Shown here piece by piece: positions 1 through 9,200 of a stretch of DNA of 64,000 bases; positions within the stretch are counted from its first letter, which is position 1, and the number at the start of each line of letters is the position of its first letter. Source of the DNA: SHAN690 sp041391765 (lineage in GTDB: Bacteria; Bacteroidota; Bacteroidia; Flavobacteriales_G; Salibacteraceae); assembly GCA_041391765.1 (NCBI GenBank), contig JAWKNJ010000020.1, forward strand, positions 55,758 to 119,757, given 5' to 3'. A model generated the notes under the pieces. It saw only the letters and a program-made list of their open reading frames with translations. It ran no database searches and had not been told where the DNA came from. The translations under genes and the position numbers were made by a program.

Positions 1-3000
1 GTAGCAACGGTGTCCTGCGGAATCCATCCAAGTACGTTCGTTCCATTTGGCCAATCTCTAAGAAGGTAAACATAACCTTTCAGTTCGGCTTGGGTTTCAC
101 TCACCGCTGACACCCAGAGTGCCTCTTCATGCGGCCTTAATTCATTCGAGTTGTTGTACAACGGAAGAACAGTCGCTAAATCGTTTCTTGTCCAATACCC
201 GATAATAGTATCTGTCGTATCAATTGTGTGGTTTACGGTTGTCGAAATTTCATAGACATCAGCGATGTACAATCCCGGTGCAAAATACTGTCCACTGTCA
301 TTTTCGAAACTTTCCAAGAGCTCAACTTGGACTGAGTCATCATAGATAGATGTTGAAGTGTTGCCAGAAGTACTTGACGTACCATGATGTTCTAATTTCT
401 TCATGGGTTTTTCTACGAGCTTAATTGTTTCACCGATGTTTAATCTGCCATATCCCGTGTGGTCATCAGGACCAGAAGTGTAGACATCGGTGGCCGACAG
501 CTGAATCAACCATTCGATATCCTCAGGTGCAACTGTAAATGTTGACGAGTTAAGATATGAACATAAAAGCGCACCAGTTCCAGTTGCATGAGGGGTGGCT
601 CCTGAGGTACCACCGAAACCAAAGTAGTAATTGTTGGTAACATTTACTGCAAATGGAGCGCGAGCGGTGAGGCACGAGCTCGCTGGAGCTGCTATGTCCA
701 CGTTATGACCAAAGCTTGAAACGTCTTCGCAGTTGCTACCCTCATTGTAGCTACCGTCAGTACCAGTTCCTCCAACATTAATAACCCAGTTATCATCATA
801 ACACGCTGGGTATCGAAGCGAGTCATCTCCATCATTGCCTCTTGCGCAGAACATTGCCACGCCATTTCTAAATGTTTGCCGAGTTGCATCCCTGAGCAGG
901 TTGATATTGGTGTCAATAAAGTAAGAGCTTCCTTCATGGAAGCTCCAGCTATGGTTCTGAAGATGAATTCCGTATGCAAATTCCGCAGAACTTTGTGAAC
1001 TAGATAATGTGCTTTCGTAAATTGCTTCGGCAACGTAAGTAAGGACTGGCGAATAGAAATTCCCGGTGACTATTTTTAAGCCATAAAGGTTTACCCCCTG
1101 TTTTGCATACGCTGCATTGGTGCTATCATGTCCACCTGCAATTCCAGATACTCCTTTGGCATTATTCCTAACCGCTCCTATTATGCCACCGATGGGTGTG
1201 CCGTGATTACCACTGTCAGCAAATGCTGTCGTCATTAGAGAGCTATTGCTTTGAAAGTCCCAAACATCTTGAACTATTGAATTACCTTGAAACTGAAAAT
1301 CTTCATGATCCCATTCGAGGCCTGAATCATAAACGCCCACCCGAATATTCGAATTGCCAGTCTCTATTTTCCACGCAGGCTCCACATTAACATGACCGCT
1401 CGGATAGGTTGTCGTTGGATGTAAATCTGCTAGAGTATCATAGTAAATGTCATCAGGAACACCATGAAGCTCGCCAAATCTGTTCAGGTCAGTATAGTAG
1501 ATCATTGGAAACAATGATTCCAAATTTGCCTGCAAGTTGTTGAAGTCAACTGTATCAGGAACCTGAACGTTCAGGGCAGACCAGAGCTTAGGCTGTCGCA
1601 CCAGATGGCCTTGTCGGCTTGTAGTGATTGAATCTGCCACAGTGATAGAACGGAATATTTTGAAGGCAGTTTGCCTTCCAAAATCAAAACTCACGTATTG
1701 GTTCATGGCCGTGATCACCGCAGGTGATACAATGTCATACAGTTCTCCATATTCCAGATTTCGATTGTTGACGAACTCCACGTCCATTGAATCAGGATTG
1801 AACCGAATCAGAAGCTCATCACCTACAAACAACGGCTTCGCATTCGAATCAAGCACCGGGGTCATGTCATTTTCTGTCCAGTCAAACTTCATGGTAAAAT
1901 AGTCATCCACGGTGTCGCCAATAGTTTGTCCCGTAATGTAAATGCGATTGACATGGTCGGCTAAAACGTCTGTGGCTCGCTGGTCACCATTTAAGTGAAC
2001 TGTCCGTGCCAGATACAAGCTACCATTGCTCAGATATCTTGCGAGGAACAGGTCGTTTTGTACCCCATCGTCCACTAGTCCGAGCATCATAATTCCTCCG
2101 GCTGTATCCAATCCCAATTTCAAACCTTGAATTGATTTTCCGGGTAGCTTGTAAGTGCGCTCCCATGCCAGAGTTCCATTTGAATCTATTCGAGTGATGT
2201 AACTTCTTGAAAGAGCTCCATCTGAAACATATCCAGACACATAGACATTCGCTACAGAATCTACATACAAATCAGTTGGTCTGTCAATTCCTGTGGTAGG
2301 ATCAAGGTTTTGACTCCACAAAACATTTAATCCTGTATCAAGCTTAAATATGGTTATTGATGAATTAGTTGGTGAATCTTGATAAAAGCCAGTTACATAC
2401 CAATTGCCAAAGGTGTCTTGTCCAATTGCTCGCGGTTCGTCAATTCCGATCCCCATCGTTGTCCTAACCGTATCCGAAGGCGCGCCATTCGATTGTAGTT
2501 TAACCAGAACATTATCATATAGTCCATTTGAATCAGCACTCACCCCAACAGTAATAATTTCAGGTGTTGAATTAATTCCAATTCCAACTCCCCCATCATT
2601 ACCGCCTGCGTAATCATAAAGATATGTCCAAAGTGTATCTCCATTAATTTCATTAAACACAATGGTGACCATGTCAGTAGTCGAATCCGCAGTTTGCGTT
2701 CCACCGCATACAGCAAGGATGCCACCCATTGTCGGTATATATGCGATGTCAGATGGAATGTCATTAAGATTCGCAATACCATTAAATGAATTCATCCAAT
2801 CAAGGTTACCCGTACTTGAAACTCTTAAAACGACAATGTCTTGTTCTTGCGTAGTTGACGTGCTTGTTCCAACTCCTACTGCAAATGCACCTCCATTTTG
2901 ATCGGAAACAAGCTGGATACCATAGTCGTCCCCGCCATCATAGTCAAATGTCCCAGACCAATTGAGTCCGCCCCAAGACCCAACGCTTTGGATATAAATA

Positions 3001-3185
3001 TCCCTATTTCCGGTTCCTTGTGCGTTCCCTATTGTGATGATATTTCCAAAGCCATCAACTATACTCGAACTCCATGCAACACTATCAGGTGTGCCCTCTG
3101 TGAGTGTCCAGTTTATTCGCGTGGCGATTTGCCCAATTGTGAATACAGGTGAGATTAATGCAATAACAGTGAGTAGCTTTTTCAT
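1..3185 (-). CDS. Secreted subtilisin-like (S8) serine protease with N-terminal beta-propeller repeats, 3' end outside window
   Basis: Reading the minus strand from the ATG at 3185 gives an open frame of about 1061 codons that runs off the left edge, so the C-terminus is missing. It starts with a signal peptide (MKKLLTVIALISPVFTIGQ). Residues ~20-480 contain repeated YVTGF / YVSGY / YITGQ strings spaced like SBBP beta-propeller repeats. The S8 domain follows, with Asp620 (VGVYDSGLEW), His661 (GNHGTPIGGIIGA), oxyanion Asn784 (ARGNDG) and Ser861 (GGTSGATPHATG), so all catalytic residues are present. The family cleaves proteins outside the cell. In this phylum such proteins usually end in a T9SS sorting domain, which would lie beyond the window; that part is inference. 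It diverges from the small gene at 3351, and two palindromes lie upstream of its start. Confidence 0.9.
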   Translation of the reverse strand, partial: MKKLLTVIALISPVFTIGQIATRINWTLTEGTPDSVAWSSSIVDGFGNIITIGNAQGTGNRDIYIQSVGSWGGLNWSGTFDYDGGDDYGIQLVSDQNGGAFAVGVGTSTSTTQEQDIVVLRVSSTGNLDWMNSFNGIANLNDIPSDIAYIPTMGGILAVCGGTQTADSTTDMVTIVFNEINGDTLWTYLYDYAGGNDGGVGIGINSTPEIITVGVSADSNGLYDNVLVKLQSNGAPSDTVRTTMGIGIDEPRAIGQDTFGNWYVTGFYQDSPTNSSITIFKLDTGLNVLWSQNLDPTTGIDRPTDLYVDSVANVYVSGYVSDGALSRSYITRIDSNGTLAWERTYKLPGKSIQGLKLGLDTAGGIMMLGLVDDGVQNDLFLARYLSNGSLYLARTVHLNGDQRATDVLADHVNRIYITGQTIGDTVDDYFTMKFDWTENDMTPVLDSNAKPLFVGDELLIRFNPDSMDVEFVNNRNLEYGELYDIVSPAVITAMNQYVSFDFGRQTAFKIFRSITVADSITTSRQGHLVRQPKLWSALNVQVPDTVDFNNLQANLESLFPMIYYTDLNRFGELHGVPDDIYYDTLADLHPTTTYPSGHVNVEPAWKIETGNSNIRVGVYDSGLEWDHEDFQFQGNSIVQDVWDFQSNSSLMTTAFADSGNHGTPIGGIIGAVRNNAKGVSGIAGGHDSTNAAYAKQGVNLYGLKIVTGNFYSPVLTYVAEAIYESTLSSSQSSAEFAYGIHLQNHSWSFHEGSSYFIDTNINLLRDATRQTFRNGVAMFCARGNDGDDSLRYPACYDDNWVINVGGTGTDGSYNEGSNCEDVSSFGHNVDIAAPASSCLTARAPFAVNVTNNYYFGFGGTSGATPHATGTGALLCSYLNSSTFTVAPEDIEWLIQLSATDVYTSGPDDHTGYGRLNIGETIKLVEKPMKKLEHHGTSSTSGNTSTSIYDDSVQVELLESFENDSGQYFAPGLYIADVYEISTTVNHTIDTTDTIIGYWTRNDLATVLPLYNNSNELRPHEEALWVSAVSETQAELKGYVYLLRDWPNGTNVLGWIPQDTVA

Positions 3186-3215
3186 GGTCAATGATGTTGG
3201 TTTTACATGGAATAA

Positions 3216-3227
3216 TGGTTCGAACCA
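3216..3227. repeat. 12-bp perfect palindrome upstream of the S8 protease
   Basis: TGGTTCGAACCA is a perfect palindrome about 30 bp upstream of the protease ATG, in what would be its 5' UTR or promoter. It could be an operator, but no regulator is identified. Confidence 0.4.
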
Positions 3228-3254
3228 AAAATGGAACAGCTTGATTTTTCGCAC

Positions 3255-3274
3255 AATAGCTAGTACTAGCTATT
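3255..3274. repeat. 20-bp perfect palindrome in a divergent intergenic region
   Basis: AATAGCTAGTACTAGCTATT reads the same on both strands. It sits between the divergent starts at 3185 and 3351, about 70 bp upstream of the protease start. Position and symmetry fit a dimeric repressor or activator site; this is inference only. Confidence 0.5.
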
Positions 3275-3350
3275 TTGACCAAATTTTATTCTGACGGCTG
3301 ATGCCCGTTTGAGTTATCCTTATGTTATCGAATAACGCTAGAATTGCAGT

Positions 3351-3581
3351 ATGGCAAAATCATCCCACACGTTTAGCAAAAGACAGCGAGAAAAAGACAA
3401 GCAGAAGAAAGCAAAAGAAAAGCGTGAGCGCATGGAAGAGCGCAAGCAGGAAAAGGCTGAGTCCGGTGGCTCGGGCATTGAAATAGATTGGGATAGTGCT
3501 CCTGTGAACAATACCCTCGACAAAGAAGAACTCAAGGAAAAAGAAGCGATAGAGGAGAAGAACCGCGATTCAGAAGACTGA
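3351..3581 (+). CDS. Small highly charged conserved protein of unknown function
   Basis: A 76-residue protein starting MAKSSHTFSKRQREK. Residues 8-40 are almost entirely Lys, Arg, Glu and Gln and look like one long helix. A short Gly-rich hinge (SGGSG) and an acidic tail follow. Small MAKS-TF-K-starting basic proteins of this type recur in Bacteroidota, often near cold-shock protein genes (recalled, not checked), and may bind nucleic acid. No cold-shock gene is adjacent here. It is followed at once by a long inverted repeat that should terminate transcription. Function is not known. Confidence 0.7.
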   Translation: MAKSSHTFSKRQREKDKQKKAKEKRERMEERKQEKAESGGSGIEIDWDSAPVNNTLDKEELKEKEAIEEKNRDSED

Positions 3582-3652
3582 AAATTCAAACACAAACTCA
3601 AATTCAGCCTCAAATCGGTCTGTATTTGAGCTTGAACTTGAGTTTGAATTTT
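3581..3652. terminator. Bidirectional terminator: long imperfect inverted repeat
   Basis: The left arm (3581-3615) and right arm (3624-3652) both read AAAATTCAAAC...CTCAAAT on their own strand, with small bulges and an 8-base loop. The element fills the gap between two convergent genes and has A/T tracts on both flanks, as expected for a two-way intrinsic terminator. Confidence 0.65.
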
Positions 3653-3658
3653 GACTAA

Positions 3659-4654
3659 TTACTTGTCCTTCTTACCCGATGGTCTGCCTTCCACTGGCTT
3701 GCTAATCGACTCGCGCATTTCGGTGTCGCTCTGGATATTTTTCATGCGGTAGTAATCCATTACCCCAAGGTTGCCACTGCGAAACGCCTCGGCCATTGCC
3801 ATGGGTATTTGAGCCTCGGCTTCGATCACCTTGGCACGAGCTTCCTGAGCCTTCGCTTTCATTTCTTGTTCCTGTGCTACAGCCATGGCTCTTCTTTCTT
3901 CGGCCTTGGCTTGCGCAATGTTCTTATCCGCCTCGGCCTGATCGATTTGAAGTTCGGCTCCAATGTTTTTCCCGATGTCAACATCAGCAATGTCGATGGA
4001 AAGGATTTCGAAAGCAGTGCCTGAATCCAGGCCCCTTGCAAGAACCACCTTTGAAATGGAGTCCGGATTTTCAAGTACCGATTTGTGACTTTCTGCCGAA
4101 CCGATACTGGTAACAATACCTTCTCCAACTCGGGCCAGGATGGTGTCTTCGCCAGCACCGCCCACCAATTGCTTGATGTTTGCACGAACAGTAACGCGTG
4201 CTTTTGCGATTAACTGAATACCGTCTTTCGCAACGGCTGTTACCGGAGGAGTGTCAATCACCTTAGGGTTAACTGACATCGTCACCGCCTCGAATACATC
4301 ACGCCCTGCCAAGTCAATTGCAGTAGCCATGTTAAAGTCAAGTGGAATATTCGCTTTGTCTGCAGATATCAATGCGTTGACCACATTTTGCACGTGACCG
4401 CCAGCAAGGTAGTGCGCCTCCAATTGATCCGAGCTAATCTCGATTCCTGCTTTCTTAGCCGCGATCATTGCGTTCACAATAATGGTTGGGGGAACCTTTC
4501 TAACGCGCATGAATGCAAGTTGTAATAAGGGAACGCGGGTTCCTGTCAAGATAGCTTGGAACCAAAGGCCTACAGGAACAAAGTAGAGCAGTAGCCAAAG
4601 CCCGATGAGAGAGAGAATCGCAACGACAACGATGAGTCCAAGTCCTGAGAGCAT
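3659..4654 (-). CDS. floA: Flotillin-like protein FloA
   Basis: A 331-residue protein matching the FloA/YqfA (UPF0365) family in length and layout. One N-terminal hydrophobic hairpin (residues ~5-35, LIVVVAILSLIGLWLLLYF) is followed by the RVPLLQLAFMRVRKVPP stretch, an SPFH-like domain, and an Ala/Glu/Lys-rich coiled coil (~235-290, KAEERRAMAVAQEQEMKAK). FloA proteins organise membrane microdomains and are usually encoded beside an NfeD protein. Here nfeD ends 9 bp upstream, in the same operon as an M48 protease and clpS. It is the last gene of the unit and ends against the shared inverted-repeat terminator. Confidence 0.93.
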   Translation of the reverse strand: MLSGLGLIVVVAILSLIGLWLLLYFVPVGLWFQAILTGTRVPLLQLAFMRVRKVPPTIIVNAMIAAKKAGIEISSDQLEAHYLAGGHVQNVVNALISADKANIPLDFNMATAIDLAGRDVFEAVTMSVNPKVIDTPPVTAVAKDGIQLIAKARVTVRANIKQLVGGAGEDTILARVGEGIVTSIGSAESHKSVLENPDSISKVVLARGLDSGTAFEILSIDIADVDIGKNIGAELQIDQAEADKNIAQAKAEERRAMAVAQEQEMKAKAQEARAKVIEAEAQIPMAMAEAFRSGNLGVMDYYRMKNIQSDTEMRESISKPVEGRPSGKKDK

Positions 4655-4663
4655 AGTGTTTGA

Positions 4664-5122
4664 TTAAATCGGTTGTACAGTGATTTTGTGTCCTTCAATG
4701 TTAATGATTTCCACGCGGGTATTCTCACCGATGAACTCAGCTTTCGACCGCGCCTCATAAGTTTCTTCGTCAAAGCGCACAGTTCCAATCGGATTGAGCC
4801 GAGTGATGGTGGTTCCCGTATCACCCACTTGAAGCCCTTCGGTGTGGTATTCCACCTTCGCTTTTATTTCAGCCTTTTGACTTAGTCTTTCCCAGGTTTT
4901 TGATCGGAACGCGAGAATCAACAAGCCGGCAGAACTCACAGTAGCTCCTACCAACGTTAAATTCCCCACGGTGCTATCAATCTGGTAGGCGATCACCAAT
5001 GCTGCGATCATGAGGAGTGTTCCAAGGATTCCGGTGATTCCAACTCCGGGAATGACCAAAATTTCAAGAAGCAATAGAGCAATAGCCGCGATCAGCAGCA
5101 ATATGACCAAAGTGATCGTCAT
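4664..5122 (-). CDS. NfeD-family membrane protein with C-terminal OB fold
   Basis: A 152-residue protein. Residues 1-75 hold about three hydrophobic segments (VILLLIAAIALLLLEILVIP and two more). The last ~60 residues form the soluble NfeD OB-fold: GDTGTTITRLNPIGTVRFD, then a strand pattern ending HKITVQPI. This is the short NfeD form without the ClpP-like protease domain. NfeD proteins partner flotillins, and floA lies immediately downstream. Its ATG overlaps the stop of the M48 gene by 4 bp (ATGA), so translation is probably coupled. Confidence 0.9.
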   Translation of the reverse strand: MTITLVILLLIAAIALLLLEILVIPGVGITGILGTLLMIAALVIAYQIDSTVGNLTLVGATVSSAGLLILAFRSKTWERLSQKAEIKAKVEYHTEGLQVGDTGTTITRLNPIGTVRFDEETYEARSKAEFIGENTRVEIINIEGHKITVQPI

Positions 5123-5907
5123 GCGCCTTTGTAGTATTTAAGCGCTTCGGGCATGAATTCCTTCAAGTCAGCGATGCGGGTTGCATCGCTTGGGTGTGTA
5201 CTCAAAAACTGGGGTGGCTTCGATCCTCCCTGAGCCGCCATGCGTTCCCAAAATTTGACGGCTTCACGAGGGTCATAGCCCGCCATGGCCATAAAAATGA
5301 GCCCCATTTTGTCGGCCTCGCTTTCATGCATTCTTGAAAACTTGAGCATGCCCAGTTGACTTCCAATACCATAGGATTGAAGAAAGAGACCCTGTGCCAA
5401 TTCAGGTTTTTCTGACAGCGCAACGCTCAGAGCGATGCCTCCGCCCTGAACGATTAATCCTTGACTCATACGCTCATTTCCGTGTCGGGCAATCGCATGA
5501 GCAATTTCATGACCCATAACCACGGCCATTCCCTTTTCGTCTTGAGTTATGGGGAGAATGCCGGTGTAAAAAACCACTTTTCCTCCGGGCATGCACCAGG
5601 CATTCACCGTTTGGTCATCTACGAGATTAAACTCCCACTTGAAGTCCTTAATTCGATTTCCCTGCTGATGCTTTTTCAGATAGGTCTCTACCGCAGCTGA
5701 TATTTTTCCACCCACAGACTTAACCAGCTTGGCATCATTTGAACCGTTTATGGTCTTGTTTTCTTTTAAAAAGCTCTGGTATTCCGTCAGGCTCATGCTC
5801 ATGAGTTGGCTCTCTGGTAGCATGTTGAGTTGCCTTCTTCCTGTGATTGGAACTTTAGTGCACCCAACTAAGAAGGCAATCAAAAGCAGGCGGATGGTTA
5901 ATTTCAT
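5119..5907 (-). CDS. M48-family zinc metallopeptidase, lipoprotein
   Basis: A 262-residue protein with a lipoprotein signal (MKLTIRLLLIAFLVGC, Cys16). The zinc motif HEIAH is at 133-137, and the downstream ESEAD (195-199) supplies the third ligand typical of M48. The layout matches periplasmic, membrane-tethered BepA/LoiP-like M48 proteases that handle misassembled outer-membrane proteins; substrate is not deducible here. It overlaps clpS upstream and nfeD downstream by 4 bp each, so the four genes clpS-M48-nfeD-floA appear co-translated. Confidence 0.9.
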   Translation of the reverse strand: MKLTIRLLLIAFLVGCTKVPITGRRQLNMLPESQLMSMSLTEYQSFLKENKTINGSNDAKLVKSVGGKISAAVETYLKKHQQGNRIKDFKWEFNLVDDQTVNAWCMPGGKVVFYTGILPITQDEKGMAVVMGHEIAHAIARHGNERMSQGLIVQGGGIALSVALSEKPELAQGLFLQSYGIGSQLGMLKFSRMHESEADKMGLIFMAMAGYDPREAVKFWERMAAQGGSKPPQFLSTHPSDATRIADLKEFMPEALKYYKGA

Positions 5908-6185
5908 TGCTCAATGACAGCTGAAAGTTTGCGATCCAGCAGTTGCAGACACATTTTCTCTAAGCGATTTCGGTCGCCATGCTTCACATCACATTTCCCC
6001 TTGGTATGAACGATCCACGCCACTTGTTCTGCTTGGAGCATATCGTGATTGCAAACTTCAATCAATGATTCAATTACATGGTCAAATGTGTTCACATCAT
6101 CGTTATAGAGCATCAGCGTATGAGCATTGTCTTGCTCAATTTCTACGGCAACTTCTTCTTCAGTATCAATGTTGAATGTTATCAC
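5904..6185 (-). CDS. clpS: ClpS adaptor for the ClpAP/ClpCP protease
   Basis: A 93-residue protein with the ClpS core: MLYNDDVNTFDHVIESL (~25-41, the Asn-Asp-Asp N-degron pocket edge) and AEQVAWIVHTKGKCDVKHG. ClpS delivers proteins with destabilising N-terminal residues to the Clp protease. It is the first gene of an operon with an M48 protease, nfeD and floA. A TACATTTG -7-like box lies just upstream (6205-6212, minus strand) and overlaps the end of the gene before it. Confidence 0.93.
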   Translation of the reverse strand: MITFNIDTEEEVAVEIEQDNAHTLMLYNDDVNTFDHVIESLIEVCNHDMLQAEQVAWIVHTKGKCDVKHGDRNRLEKMCLQLLDRKLSAVIEQ

Positions 6186-6204
6186 TGGGCTGAAATGTGA
6201 AGCA

Positions 6205-6212
6205 CAAATGTA
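6205..6212 (-). promoter_or_regulatory. Possible -7 box for clpS operon
   Basis: TACATTTG on the minus strand fits the Bacteroidota TAnnTTTG element, about 20 bp before the clpS ATG. No clear -33 TTG was found at the usual 19-bp spacing. Confidence 0.35.
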
Positions 6213-6217
6213 AGCGC

Positions 6218-9200
6218 TTAGCGCTGAATAGCCTGAGCCTGATTCAAACCAATGCCACTAAGGCGGGTCGCCTCCGCCTGTGCCTCCTCCTGAGTACTGA
6301 AGCTTCCATAGTAGTAGGTGCTAGAACCATCATTATTGCTCACCTTCTCAACTTTGGATCCATCGAGTGAAAGAATCGCTGATGCTTCCTTCACCGGAAC
6401 AGAGCCCTGAAACGTTCCTAATGAGATGCGGTAACCACTGGCCGCTGGAGTATTGTCCACATTCACCGGCTGCTCCGATTGAACTGGCGCTGCAGGAGGG
6501 GATGGGGCAGAGCCTAGTTTGGAACGAGCATCATCCAAAGTGATTCTTACGCCATCGTGATATGCAGTGACGAATGCATCCGAGACTCCAAGTGTGCGAA
6601 CATCATCCCGCGCTTTTGTAGCGATGGTTTCGTTGTTGAATTTGCCCGTGCTGTAGCGGTAAGTGCCATTCGGAAGGTTTTCTTGATTCAGCGGAGTGAT
6701 GTTATAAATTTCACCACTTGAGACGGGCTTGCTATAAACACCAACTTGAACTGTGAAGAACGTTCCACTGCTGTATGAAACATCCTGAATCACGATGTCG
6801 CCCTGCTTGATCGGACTGTTTGGAGGTAAACTTCCTGTTCTCGGAGGAGGAGCAGTTGTAGCTACCGGTCCGGGAGTGTTTGTTGGCTGCGCGGCCGGAC
6901 GATTATTGCTGGCTACCACAGGTGCTGCGCCCTCCTGTCCTCTCGCTTGCCCAATGCTTATGCGCTCGCCATTGCGATACGCCACCACGAATGCATCGCG
7001 ATATCCAATGTCACGAACCTCATCTTTCGCGAAGTCTGCCGAAGCAAAATCCTTGAATTCACCGGCAGTATATCGAGTTAAACCATTTCCGACAGACTCG
7101 CCTGTGATCGGCTTGATTCCCTTGAATGCGTCCTGACGAATCGCGTTTCGGAAAGCTCCAATCTGTACTTTGTAGATGATTCCGCTCGGCAACTCAGGAT
7201 CCATAGGAATTGGATTCGTAGTGCTGTAAACCGATGTGGTGGCATTAGGAACTGCTTCAAAGATCGTGTTGGTCAGAACATCCGGCTTAACATTGATGCG
7301 ATCAGGTGCCTCGCCTTCTGTTGGAGGCAGTAGGTTGAACGGGTCTTCAGCCGCAGGTGCAACATTGTTAGTGTTGTCAGCTAACGGTTGATTCTGATCT
7401 GTCTGTACCGCAGCGGGTTGCTCGGGTTGTACGTTTTCGCCCTCCGGAGCCTCGAATTGGATGTCGATGATGGTTCCGGTCAAACGATCTGTGGAATCAG
7501 AAGCAGAAGCAGGAGTTGAAGTTTCTATAGACTGTGTTTCTGCCTCAGATGCATCCGCCTCGAATTCACTTTCAATTAAAGCAAGCGCCTCATCAACAGG
7601 ACGCTCGGTCTTGTAGTAGCTAATAATGGCGTTGTATACTTCAGGTGGGTTTTGAAGTAGTGATGCGTTGGCCTCATTCTCTACCATCGCGGCTTCGCGT
7701 GTCAAACGCGCTGCCTCTTTGCTGATGCTGTCCGCACGTTCGTAAATTACGAATGCTTCGTTTGTTGTGCGGATTCTCTCCTGGCTGCTCATGCCGGCAT
7801 TTTCTTCTGAAGATGACTCAGTCATCAGATTATGCCCCTGATCCTTTAGTTGAGATTCTCTTTGTTCGAGCGTGGTGACAATCGCGCGAATTGAGTCTGC
7901 CTTTCGAACCTGAACATCATAGGCTTGGAACTGCTCGGTGCGTTCCACATCGGCCCGTTCATTCGGATTCAGTGTTGTGTTGACAATCGGCAACACCACT
8001 TCTTCACCCGGAGGAATCAAGAAGTTTCTGGCAATGGCTGCAGTTTCTATTTCACTTAATTCCAATGCCAAGGTGGAGGTCAGGTCAGCGTCACGTCTTT
8101 TTAATAATGCCAGATGTTCAGCGTCTCGGACGTCCGCCATCAACACTTCGCGTTCCTCTTCTTTTTTGACGGCTTCCGCTGCAGAGCGTTTGGCGGCTGC
8201 CTCTTCATCCAACTTGTCGGCATCCTGCGCGAGTTTCGCGGCCTTGTCCGATAGTTCCTTAGAAGGTCTTTTAGAGCCGGGAGTTTTTGAAAGCAAAGCC
8301 GTTTCAGCATTTGCTAAAGTTGGTTCTGCGCCTTGGTAAAACTTTGATTCGAACTGTAGGGTCTTTAGCTCTCGTTGTTTGTCTTCTATCTTACGTTCGA
8401 TACCGGGTTTTTCCTTCTTCTTGGCTGAATTGAGCGCGTTTTGAAGGTCACCGATTTCTTTTTGCTTGTCGGAAATAGCAACTAACGTTTGCTGATTCTT
8501 TTGGTCATATTCCTGAGCTTTCACAGGCTCAACCGCGATGTAACCCTCATATCGCTCGCTTCCTTCAACCATCACAGACTTTGGAGCCGATGGACCTTCC
8601 ACTTCGATAGGTTGCTCCAGATTGCTTAGGTCGATTTGAACCAACAACTTCTCAGACTCCAAACGGGCTAGTTTCGCTGATAATTCCGTCTGCTGATTAG
8701 GATCTTGGGTGTTGTTTAGCCTTGCCTCCGTTTTGATTTTTTCATTCTCAATCGCCATGAGCCAATTCTTGCTCAGCGTTTTGAGTTGTGCATTGCGTTC
8801 ATCTGCGTTAGGGATGTCTTGAATTTGTGATTGCAACTGCGTAAAAGCATCAGAGTTGTAGTTTTCTACAAACTCATACATCTGTTCTTGAAGGTCTGCC
8901 TGAGCATCAACGTAAGCTGTTTCTCGCTCTAAGCGATCAATTTTTTGGGTCAGCTTGGTCGCTTCCTCCTGCCTCTCCAATCGTAGAGAGCCAATTTCAG
9001 AGGCGGTTTCTTCTAGCGCAAAGCGATTTTCAGGTCTTGCATTTTTGATTTGCTCGCCCATTTTGATCAATTCCTCTTGAAGGGCTCCGACCCATTGTTT
9101 GTTAGCGTCTGCTTGGGCCTTAGCTTTTTCAATTGGATCGGCTATTGAATTCGCTGCCGAAATGCGATCTGCATAGCCTTGGCTCATCGTTGCTACAGAG

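Noticed and set aside
692..1033. 113-codon minus-strand frame inside the S8 protease
   Set aside because: It is another frame of the protease, whose own frame has all catalytic motifs in order.
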